This document shows, one piece after another, positions 24,477 through 34,205 of a stretch of DNA of 64,000 nucleotides. The notes beneath the pieces were generated by a model that searched no databases, had not been told where the DNA came from, and saw only the letters and a program-made list of their open reading frames with translations. This DNA is from Datisca glomerata (taxonomy: Eukaryota > Streptophyta > Magnoliopsida > Cucurbitales > Datiscaceae). The DNA lies in the NCBI GenBank assembly GCA_003255025.1, contig QANY01000291.1, positions 1 through 64,000 of the forward strand, read 5' to 3'. Numbering within the stretch: position 1 is the stretch's first letter; each line of letters opens with the position of its first letter. The translations under genes were made by a program, and so were the position numbers.

Positions 24477-25399
24477 GGCATTTTTAGGGAAATAGGCCAC
24501 TGTATGAAAATAAAAAAAATGGCATAAAAAATATTATTTTGCACAAATGGCCAAAAATCGTAAGGCTACTATATTTGAAACCTACACAATATAGTGAAAA
24601 GACATTTACGCCCTCATTATTAATACAACCAAATGCTTGACAACCCCATCTTGAACCCTAAAAAATCAACAGAAACCAAATACCATCTTGCAGCAGCGGC
24701 GATTTGGAGAACGCAGAGAAACCCTAGCGCGATATGTGCAAATCCAAGCTTTAATCGTACGAATATCGATTGTAAGTAATATTTATGGTTTGAATTGGTT
24801 CCAAAGCCATTGGTTTGAATTGGTCTGACTTTATTCCATTCGAGACTGATTTTCGTTCGAATATGTATTTTCATTCATATTCTGAATTTGTTTATGTTCG
24901 TTCATTTTTCGTCGGAGATTGTTTCCATTCGAGACTCACACACGACTTTTTTTAATTTTCGTTCGAGTCTGAATTTGTATCTGTCAAACAAGGTTAAGAT
25001 TAGTTTATATTCTGATTTCGTTACGAGCCTGGTTTTGTGGATAGTTCTAGTTTTTTCTTTGATGGAAACAGCTGCTTAGGTTTTCTAGTTGCATTACTTC
25101 CTTTGGTTATTTTATCTTTGGATGTAAATAGCAATTCCAATTATCCTACCTCTATGGGGTTCTATAATTTGTCTTGGGTTCTGCCGGCATTGTCGTCGAA
25201 CACAGATTTAATTATCTACTTCTTGTTATGATTGGAAGTTGCATAAATCGTTTCCCCCATCTTAAGACAGAGAAAAGTATTTGGAGTTACTTCGAATTGC
25301 TTGAATCTTTTATCTAACTCTTGAAGAATTAATGATAACCATCTTAGTCTGTATTTGTATTGTATGTGCCTTCTCTTATCTTCTATTTTAATTAGTGTT

Positions 25400-26040
25400 T
25401 AACAAATGAGTAGATAAACATATACTATAGGTATTAGTCCAATTTCTGACTGAATCTGTATTGCTAAGTATATTTAGTTAAGTAAACAATAATAATATAC
25501 TATGGGTATATATATGATTCTTGAAAATAACCAGGTTTGACAAAGTATATACTAAGAAGTGAATGGTAATATATCTGATTGTCCACGGACATACATTGAA
25601 GCATAAAAATTGGAATATTCACCATCCGACCTAAAAAAAGAATAACAACAAATAAGTAAAATAACATAAACAATATAGTATATAAATATATACCATACAA
25701 TATAAGACTATGTACTGTAAAAGGAAGATGACGTAATCTGATGAACATGATTCAATAATACCACATTATGATATTAACACAATACGTAAATATATACCTT
25801 AAGGTATATGTATATATATTAAACAATTGTATACCAAAAAACTGCATAAAACAGTAAATATATATATATATGGTATATGGAGGTATACCGTATAACAATT
25901 GATATCATACAGCAACCTAGTATGAAATTATATACCATTGAGTATATGTTTATAGACTATATTCTTAACATTCCAAACAAATGAAGAAATAGTATATAAT
26001 ATTTACAAGCAATATAAATATGTATGTATGTATGTATACT
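25400..26040. repeat. AT-rich, TATA/GTATAC-rich stretch inside the MULE
   Basis: Dense small palindromes such as GGTATATGGAGGTATACC, TATACC/GGTATA motifs and a short (TATG)n run at about 26020-26038. There is no coding potential beyond chance frames. Confidence 0.6.
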
Positions 26041-26772
26041 ACGTAACAAAATAACGATTCAAGAATAAAAAAGGCAAGCACGATTCCAGCAATCAAAAAT
26101 CAAAATAACGATAGAAAAAACAAGACAAACAAAATTTAGTAATCAAAAAAATATTTCAATAATCAAAAATAAAAAAGAATAACAGCAGTAGAATCTTAAT
26201 TCCTTGATCACTTAGAATAACACAAATAAAAATTAACCAAATTACAGAATCGATTCTAGCAAACGAAAAAGATTGACGAATGAGAATACTAGTAACAGAC
26301 CTGATTTATTAGAAGAATACCTTAGTATTGATTGAAATCTGAAGTAATAATGGAGGAATGAAGAATGCGTGGAATATTATGATGCAGGTTTATAGAATAG
26401 TTATAAAAACATTTGAAACTATTTATATTATGATGTAGGTTGGCCCCAACGCAGAAGGTTTATCAAAGCATGTAAATTTGTTTGTGTTTGCATATCGATT
26501 CCTCCTGGGTGTCATGGTGGCAACATACTTCGTACTGGTGGGTCAAAGATCATGGAGGCAACATTCCAATATACATGTGGTTCAAAGATCAGGAATAAGA
26601 ACAAGAGAAACCGTCAAATGCTGCAATGTTTATGGAAGAATTCGCCGGAGCCATGGAAAATGAAGTGCAGCGATGACCTAGTTGTGCCAAAATAAAGATG
26701 TTGAATAAAAAATAATAAACCTAAAAAAGATAAATTGACTTTTATAAAGGGTTAAAAAGTAAAAGATCAAAT

Positions 26773-26920
26773 AAAGTATAACTAATTAACGACAAGCTAG
26801 GTTGGCGCAGTTCGTTAAGCCCCCACACTCATACTTTAGAAGTCGTGGGTTCGAGTCATATTCCATCATTCCCTGTGGAATTCGTAATGTAATTTTGACA
26901 AAAAAGTATAACTAATTAAC
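26773..26920 (+). mobile_element. tRNA-derived SINE with 18-bp target duplication
   Basis: The body at 26791-26902 (112 bp) carries a box A-like TTGGCGCAGTTCGTTAAG near its 5' end and box B GGGTTCGAGTC at 26859-26869, spaced as in tRNA promoters. It ends in TTTTGACAAAA. It is flanked by perfect direct repeats AAAGTATAACTAATTAAC at 26773-26790 and 26903-26920. The promoter boxes plus long target duplications are what retroposed tRNA-derived SINEs show. It lies inside the MULE. Confidence 0.85.
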
Positions 26921-27046
26921 AACCTAAAAGGAGAATTTGGTCATATGTGCAAATCATGAAATTAAGGGACATAATACGAAATTGAAGCTTAAAGTACCAT
27001 AATCCCCTAATTTTCCGTAATTATTTCCACCATAGGTTGTTCAGAC

Positions 27047-27319
27047 TCATCCTGAACTACATTTGTGTCTTTTGATAGAATGTGATATTATTGAGTCTAC
27101 GCATCGCTCTTCATTTAATTGAACTTGAGACGAGATACCTCCTAAAATAGTTTCTTCATGAAAAAATGAAAGAGTATAACCTTTAGGGAATCCATGACAA
27201 ACCAAGTGATCATAGACATCGTCTTTATTCATCAACATACCATATCCACATTTTTGGCTCGTACAATACATCTTTTCATCATCAAACGCCATCTTCAAAA
27301 CAAAATCTAAGAAACTCAC
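27047..27319 (-). pseudogene. Transposase-associated domain of the CACTA element
   Basis: The frame contains CTSQKCGYG, DDVYDHLVCHGFPKGYTLSF and FHEE, matching the plant transposase-associated domain found at the N terminus of CACTA TNP2 proteins (cysteine-rich start, then HL-x-GF-x-GYT-x-FHGE). It begins near the methionine at 27319 and stops at 27047, 21 bp right of the MULE target duplication. The rest of the protein is on the far side of the MULE. Confidence 0.75.
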
Positions 27320-27665
27320 AAACCTCGTTCAAATATTCTTAACTTAATCTCGATTTTTGAATTCGACTCTAATCCATTGTAATAACAACTATGAACATAT
27401 TTATATATAACACTAATTTATCTATAAACNGACTAAACATTGTAGTCCTCAGGATAGGCTCACGCTATTGAAGCCATCCCTCAATTATCAATTAACTCAG
27501 ACCAATCTTTTTAACTCATTTCTTAATGAATCTTATATTTCACTTCTTAATAAATCTTCCTGAACAGGTTAAGACTATTTCACTGCCATGTGGAACAAAA
27601 TGAACTCACCCAGAACTCATGAGAAATATCGAGAAAGCAGAAACGGATGACTGACTGAAGTTACG

Positions 27666-27917
27666 AAATATCTCGAGAATGGAAGATCATCGCCCCTAGA
27701 ACGGTAACCGACATCTTGAGAATGGACGATCATCGCCTCTAGAATGGGAACCAATATCTCGAGTACGGAAGGTCATCGCCTACAGAACGGGAACCGACAT
27801 CACAAGAACGAGGGATCATCGCCTCCAGAACGGGAACTGACATCTTAAGAATGGAGATCATCGCTTCCAGAACGGGAACTGACATCTCGAGAACGGAGAA
27901 TCATTACCTCCTGGACA
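27666..27917. repeat. Minisatellite, about 6 units of 40-46 bp
   Basis: Units follow the pattern ATCTCGAGAACGGA-GATCATCGCCTCCAGAACGGGAACCGAC with substitutions and small indels. They end in a decayed copy at about 27900. There is no frame preserved between units. Confidence 0.85.
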
Positions 27918-28120
27918 GGACAGAACATCAGAATGGAAATGATAGTTCAGACTGACATTCAAGTGGTCGATTGATTGACTAAAACCACGAGGAACCATCA
28001 AGTGGTTATGACTGATTAAGTTGCTGAGAATAAAACGACTGAAATGAATGAGCAAAGTAAAGGAGTACACGCCTGAAAACAATCTCATCAGCCGAAAACA
28101 TAGGGGATGTGATCATCTCA

Positions 28121-28146
28121 TTTTATTATTATTATTATTATTATTG
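28121..28146. repeat. (TTA)n microsatellite
   Basis: About eight TTA/TAT triplets in a row, just upstream of an LTR-like stretch. Confidence 0.9.
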
Positions 28147-28199
28147 TAAGGCTTATAAGTAAATGTTCATGTAAAAAGAAAAAAGAGGCAAGGATGAGA

Positions 28200-28440
28200 C
28201 CTAAGCAAACCTCAACAAAAGACAATGTTATTCCTCTCTTCTCTTATCAACAACTGTAAAATCCTTTATATAAGTGAATATCAACAATCTTACCGTGATT
28301 TTTCTTCCCTTTAAAAGTTTTTCACGTAAATGATTGTGTTTTTATTCTTTTTTTCTCTCTTTAAATTATGATTTTTATTATTTGTTCATAGAAAATCTTT
28401 CATACCAAAAACACTTTGTACACTACCATTAGTCAGACAT
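28200..28440 (+). mobile_element. Copia-LTR-like remnant
   Basis: Shares with 37530-37670 the succession CCGTG-TTTTTC-CCC followed by TTTTCACGTAAAT and a pyrimidine-rich stretch, which resembles the 3' half of Ty1/copia LTRs in eudicots. It has no LTR boundaries and no internal domain. The family assignment is inference. Confidence 0.35.
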
Positions 28441-28979
28441 AATATTTTGTTTTTTTTTTCTACAAAATCTTAATGCAAATAAAACCAGTGACTACCCCGT
28501 CTTTTTCTTAGTTCTCTAAATAAAGAAAACCATTCTTCCAAAACCATTATCATATATTGAACAAATATTGATGGATTTAATCAAACCCTAAAACACAATA
28601 TTGACAACCAAGGTTAAATCAAATACTACAATTCAAACAAAAAATAATACCTCTAGGTTGTGCAAACGCGGTGGTTGTGCTCCGAAGGCGGCTCCAAGTT
28701 AGCTCGCGGATAGACGGACGAGGGGAGGGGTTCGCGGCAGAGAGAGAGGTCTGAGAGACAAAGAGAACAAGAGCGAGGATCGAGAGGTATGCCAATAATG
28801 GCAGACCTTTCCCCCCGGTTAGGGGTGAAATAACCCAAACGGTGTGGGATGTAACGTTTTGACTTTTCCGGCGGTTCTGAAACCGCAATGGAAAATCGCC
28901 GAACAATTTTTCAAAGATTCTTTTGGCCTGTGGTTTTGTTTTAGTGTAGGAAACCGCCGGAAGTAATTTCCCAGCAGTG

Positions 28980-30078
28980 ATTTTTAAACTCTCAAGGTGT
29001 ATAATATAGTTTATGTTTTCAGTATCTTGATCATTATCACGTAATCGTGTTTTTAAAAAATATAAAGAAAAAAGTTGTAGCTAACGACATTCTTCTAGTA
29101 AAAACCAATTTCATTAACGAAAACTATAGCATCTACTAACACTTCAAAGAGACCTTTGCCTACCACTTACAACAACCTTCTTTCTCTACCTCTTACAAGC
29201 TAATTCTAAATCAACGCAGTTTCGACTGCTGCTAGTGATTTTGTTCATTAGACCCCATTTTGGATGGCTTTTAGAGCACTCATAACTGCTTGTTTTTAAT
29301 ATTTTAACAGATTTAAGTGTTCGGCAGTTCATATTTTGTATAGATTATTCCATAATCATCCCTTCCGTACAGCTGTTTTGAAAAGCTAGATAAATGCAAC
29401 TTCTCAAATTTGATTCAGAGAATTCGGTAGAAATAGGAGTGAAGAGTAATAAGGGTAAATGTTATTTTTTTCCTCAAAAGCTCAATGAATATTATCAACA
29501 TTTTTTCCTGATTAGATAAGGATAATTATATTTTCTTAGAAGTTGTGATGAGAAAGGAAATATGAAAATATTTATCATCACGTAAAGATGTATGGGTAAG
29601 AAATAAGTTAACTGCTTTACGTTTTCATATTTACAGCCAAGTGATTCTTCAAAAAGCTATTGCAATACCAAAGTAGCCCTTAGCTCGGTCTTAAAGGCCT
29701 CACTCACTACGTTCCCAAAGCTCACTTCACTCTTTAGGGCCTGTTTGGCAATTTCCTAAGCAACAACCAACAGTCTGCTACTGACGTACGTTTAGCCATA
29801 GAACAACCTGGCCAATACACACACCACATAAATGACATAAATATACACACGTTCACAACGTTATTTCCTTGCAGAACAGGATTAATCGAAAAGGTATAAT
29901 CTAAGTTATAAGAAGAACTAGATATTATTATAAACCACGAGTATTTGCAAAAACATCGAGCTTCCAACAAATTTTGTTCCAGCCATTTTCAAGTCAAAAG
30001 GTAGATAACAAAAAGAGACACCGATGTAGGATAAAGACTCTTAAACTTCAAGTCAAAGAGACAGGACACTCAGTAAAC
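28980..30078. other. Intergenic stretch downstream of eIF2-beta
   Basis: AT-rich sequence between the CACTA terminus and the eIF2-beta stop codon. Open frames here are short and look random. The part next to 30079 probably includes the eIF2-beta 3' UTR. Confidence 0.6.
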
Positions 30079-32717
30079 TCATGTTCCAGCGTTTCTACGA
30101 CCAACACGAGCAACAAATCCAGCTTTGATGGGAGCAACAGATCGTCCAGAACCACACTGCAACAGCACAAACATTATTGTAAGTCTCAAAACAAAGACAG
30201 CATAAGAATCATGAACCAAAAATAGATGGAAATGAAAAAAGAACGCTCATGGAGACTTAACAAACAGTGACGGTTCAAAAGCCATTTCCATCAATTAGGC
30301 CTCAGAAGTAATTGAAATACGTCATCCATGAAAGTCTGACAATGTAGGCAAAATGTTTTAATCATCATTGGCCTCTTCAGAATACGTTTTAAAATCTAAG
30401 CAATTATTTGGTAGGAGTTTTAGTTTTGTTTTTCTGATTCTGAAATGAAAAAGCTACTAAAAGACAAGTTTATTAAACATGTATTCAAACTTACGAATTT
30501 TTAGAAACAGATTGAGAACAAGCTTTCAGAAAATTTATATTAAAACACTGCTTGAATACCACCTCCAAACACATTTCTGAAAACCTAGTTTCAAAACACC
30601 AACCAGAAAGACCCTTCAATCACCTCGTATCTTACTTGACAACTATAAACACTCAAAAATTATCTATCTACACATCTACAATATTTTGTAGAGTGGAAAG
30701 GGTAGTAGCAGCTGTATTTAAATATTTACCTTCTCACATCTGAGAAAGAAAAGCCGATTCTCCTTAGACAGTATAGTGTCTGGACTTTTACATCCAATGC
30801 AAATAACATACTCATCTGAATTTAGGAAGTAGGCATATTAGCAAACAATTTCAATAATCGAAAATAAATACCATGTCAATAGGCCACAGTAGTACTAAAT
30901 AATAAAAGCATCAGTTTAAGACATCCGCCTAACCAATATTGCACAGCATTTGGTACACTTGAAGAAAGATACTTACTGATATATCGACGTAGAATTCCTT
31001 CAAAGTTCTTGGGTGCAAACCTCCCCTTCACAACTAACCTTTGCTGCCCGTCAAGTGATCCACTTGTTCCCAGTTCTGCCAACAAGAACGCCATGACATG
31101 GTCTGGCTGTCTATGCATCCTGTTTTTGTTCAAGGTTCCAGAGATTGAACATGAATTAGTCTATCAATATTTCAAACTGATGGAATAGGAAAAAGTATAT
31201 ACTGTTAGAAGCACAAAAACATACGATTTGCAGAGATCCATAAAGTTCACAAAAACAGTTTTCTTTGTGCCTTCACGAAGAACTTGTGGAGGCCTCATAA
31301 CCGTTCTACGTCTGTCTCCAGCTAGCTCTGGATTATTCTCTCGGAGAATGTTGACCACCCTTCCAAGAAGCTGCAGTGTATGATAAGAATAAGCAGAGTA
31401 TGATCTTAAGGAAAACGTATACAATCACAGTTTACCAGGTTTACTAAGTAAGATGATCTGCTAACAGAACATGGCAGCATTTACATAAATAAAACTTACT
31501 TCCTCATATTCATAATCACGGTCACTCCCTTCCCAAGGATAACGAGATTGTAGAATGATTCCTTCTCCTTCTTCATCCTCTAATACACGATCTGGAGGGC
31601 CAACAATCAAAATTCAAGCAATCCATTGAAGTAGATATGAAAACAATTGAAAGATCACTGAGTAAGCTAATTGATCTCATAGTTTCCATTGCATCTTCTT
31701 ACCGTCCAAATCCTCTCCCACATCACCACTTTCCTCATTCACAATACTGGCTTCCACCTACAAAGACGAAGTACAATGTGCAATCAGTCAGTCATGATAC
31801 AAACGGATATTAATATCCACTTTAAACTGTAAAAGAGAGAGAGAGAGACTTACTGGTTTTTTCTTCTTCTTTTTCAAGCCAGAAAATGTACTTTCAAGAC
31901 CATCAGAAACTGCGGGTAAGAATCGTAAGATATCACATCAAGGAAAGCAAATACAATCATTTTATCCTTGTAAGGAAAATTGTGCTCGGTCAATTATTTT
32001 ACCTGATAAACTTTCTGTTTTCTCAGCCAAGTTGTCCACAGAGTCATCAGCAGGATCCTGAATGACAACCTTCTTCTTCTTCTTCTTCTTAGTAGGATCA
32101 AAAGGGGCAATCTGCAATGAAGAAATTCATGAAAATATATTTTAATGAATACTTCTAGCATTGAAGCACCTCAAGAGCGGTTCAGCAAACACAGTTACAA
32201 GATAACCATAAATGTTTGAACAAGAACGTTATAAACACTCACTCACTCACTACAAGAACGTTATCATATTCCTTAGTTTAGTCGTCCCAGAAAAATAGGA
32301 AGAAATAACTCTACAACAAAAGATACGTTAAATACTCAGTTGTAGGCTTGTAGCCCAGTTAAGTAGTCCCAGAAAATTGGAAGAATGAACTCTTCAACAA
32401 AAGATTGCAAAAAATATACGGAGAAGTTATTGGATGGATGGGGAGAAAGTATGATCAGACAATATAACAATTAGATACTGTAAGATTAGACGACATAACA
32501 TCCGACAGTCATTCCATCACAGAAATAAAGTTCAGTTCATTCTTCCAGGAAAATCCAGAAAAATTAGAGAAATATTGGAATATTTCAAGTGAATTATAGG
32601 AAACTCGATTTGTCAATAAAGCAAGACACAAATAGCAATAAAGAAGATCATTTCTAAGAATCAACTTACTTCAGCCCCTTCATCCTTCACTTCGTTCAAA
32701 AGTTCGTCCTCTCCCAT
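30079..32717 (-). CDS. EIF2B (eIF2-beta): Translation initiation factor eIF2 subunit beta
   Basis: Nine coding exons with GT-AG borders and continuous phase: 32670-32717, 32003-32111, 31854-31909, 31703-31757, 31500-31591, 31225-31370, 30977-31119, 30730-30815, 30079-30156, giving 270 aa. The product is the beta subunit of the eIF2 GTPase complex that delivers initiator Met-tRNA to the 40S ribosome. The N terminus has two lysine blocks (residues 24-30 and 65-70), the K-boxes that bind eIF5 and eIF2B-epsilon. The core has the family block [20 protein letters not shown]. The C-terminal zinc ribbon has CIGC and CEKC (Cys222, 225, 243, 246). The length matches plant orthologues. An upstream in-frame ATG at 32744 would add 9 residues, but TTGCAG between it and the chosen ATG looks like a 3' splice site of a 5'-UTR intron. 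No defects were seen. Confidence 0.95.
30401..30625. repeat. Possible MITE in the last eIF2-beta intron
   Basis: The stretch starts TTTGGTAGGAGTTTTAGTTTTG and ends with a partly inverted counterpart (AAAACCTAGTTTCAAAACACCAACC). The inverted ends are imperfect and no target duplication was found. Confidence 0.25.
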
Positions 32718-32721
32718 GATT

Positions 32722-33069
32722 GCTGCAACAGACGAAAATGACATTTTAGCGAATTAGGAAGGAAGGAATAAAAAAACAGAAACTACTCAAATCGAACGAG
32801 ATAGCTCATCATAACTAAGCCAAGAATCAAATCTAATTGTTTGATTCGTAAAGTACAACAGACAAAAAACACCAAATTCAGACCAGAACGAGTAGATAAA
32901 AGAGCGACGGAAACCCTAATGCATAAAGCCTCAGAAAACTAGCAGCAGACTGGAACTGGTAAGATTTTTTCCCCGCACAAACAAAGAACGAATCAATCAT
33001 ACATTGATTTTGTAACTGAAAGACTGAGATTCGCGCTTTGATATGAGCAGAGTTTGGCGCAATCAACAA
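32722..33069 (-). promoter_or_regulatory. Probable 5' UTR and promoter-proximal region of eIF2-beta
   Basis: The acceptor-like TTGCAG just upstream of the start codon and a less AT-rich stretch around 32880-33010 suggest a non-coding first exon here. The exact transcription start and donor are not decided by sequence alone. Confidence 0.4.
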
Positions 33070-34205
33070 TGACTTGGCTCTCCAGGTAAAGTTAACCTAT
33101 CCTCAACAATCTTCAACAGTCCGCGTTGCAAATTCGAATACCCTCGCGGTTCCTTCGGTATTTATATGTCGGGGCTTTTCTTGCACCCCCAATAATAACC
33201 ATTTTTTACGGGTTTTAGCGTCCGTATCCATCCTCAAATCGGGTATCGCCCATCAAACAGATCAGGTGTGAAAGATTCAATTCAGTTCGATTTGAGTATT
33301 AAAAAACTGAAGTTTTAATTCATTTCAAAATTTTGACATTTTACAAACTGAATGGAACATAAACCTAAGTTTTCTATTTTTTTTATTTTGGGTAAACTAC
33401 AATTTAGTCGTTCAAACTATTAGATTGTCGTCATTTATTATCATGAACTATTTTTTACTTCATTTATAACCTTAAACTTTTCATTTTCCGTCAAAACTAA
33501 CCTTCCATCCATTGGTAGTTAAGTTTTCGTTAGTTTAAGTTAAAATGACGTAGTTTTAAAATATCAAAATTATAAAATCCCCATTCAAAACTACGTTGTT
33601 TTCCTTCTTATTTTGTTTTTCCCAAACCCTTTTTACCTTCACGTTCATCATTCTCAACCATTTTCATTTCGTTTCAACTCAAAGCCATTCTCAGCCATTT
33701 TCGAGATTTGCTTCTTCACCATTTACTAAGCTACTATTTTACGAAGAAGGAGCAGCTCAAGCCTGGGTAGAAGAAGAGGTATTGTTTCTTCTTCATTTTT
33801 TACTTCTGTAGATAGAATCTGTACTGATTTATGGCCTTCTGAGTTTGTTCATTATTTGGTTCTATTTTTGCTTCGTTCAACTGTTATTTTTGTTGTTTCT
33901 TCTTCATTCTTCTTCGTTTTGGCCTTTTATACTATTTATGGCCTTCTGTAGCTCGAACCGGTTTTGATTTGCCAAAGAATTTCTTAGCTTTTGATCTGCA
34001 AAAGAACCTTCAACTTTTCAATTTCTTGGGTTTTGATCTGTAAAGGTGTCTTCCATTTTCGCAGCTTCAAATAATTTCTTGGGTTTTGGCATGTAGTAGT
34101 AAAGTGAATTTATTTTGTTTCATTTTTTGTCGTGTAGTATATCTTGAATCTTTTGTTGAAGGCTAAAAGTAAATGTATAGACATATTTGTTTAGCATAGT
34201 TTGGA
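33070..34205. other. Intergenic/transposon 5' region, no gene supported
   Basis: Contains short chance frames and, from about 33590, a pyrimidine-rich leader-like stretch (CTTCTTC/TTCTTCG) that leads into the MULE transposase remnant. No terminal inverted repeat could be matched to the right side. Confidence 0.4.

Larger units (their letters stand above)
24477..27017. mobile_element. Mutator-like element (2541 bp) inserted in the CACTA transposase gene
   Basis: The element is flanked by perfect 9-bp duplications TAATTATTT at 24468-24476 and 27018-27026. The ends are inverted: GGCATTTTTAGGGAAATAGG on the left against CGGAAAATTAGGGGATTATG (reverse complement) on the right. Imperfect pairing continues about 75-80 bp inward (TTGCACAAATGGCC against TTTGCACATATGACC). 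A 9-bp duplication with long terminal inverted repeats is the Mutator signature. There is no transposase inside, so it is non-autonomous. CACTA transposase sequence resumes on both sides. Confidence 0.85.
22690..28979 (-). mobile_element. Decayed CACTA (En/Spm) element, 5' end at 28979
   Basis: On the minus strand the element starts CACTGCTGGGAAATTACTTC at 28979, flanked by ATT, with subterminal inverted GC-rich motifs (TCCGGCGG / ACCGCCGG) as in CACTA ends. Inside, in transcript order, are a transposase-associated domain (27047-27319), TNP2-like blocks (about 23565-24476) and a plant Ptta/En/Spm block (22690-23123). All are broken by stops and frameshifts. The left terminus is not visible; it may lie beyond the gap at 22073, or the terminus at 19396 (same ATT flank) could be its partner. 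Confidence 0.7.

Noticed and set aside
26858..26872. True tRNA gene
   Set aside because: Box A and B are present, but the body cannot form a normal acceptor stem and anticodon arm and is flanked by 18-bp target duplications; a SINE explains it better.
28619..28906. 95-aa and 61-aa overlapping minus-strand proteins
   Set aside because: They lie in the GC-rich subterminal and leader region of the CACTA end; no conserved motif.
33074..33271. Small gene divergent from eIF2-beta
   Set aside because: Short frame without motif, splice context or conserved residues; more likely chance coding in the promoter side region.
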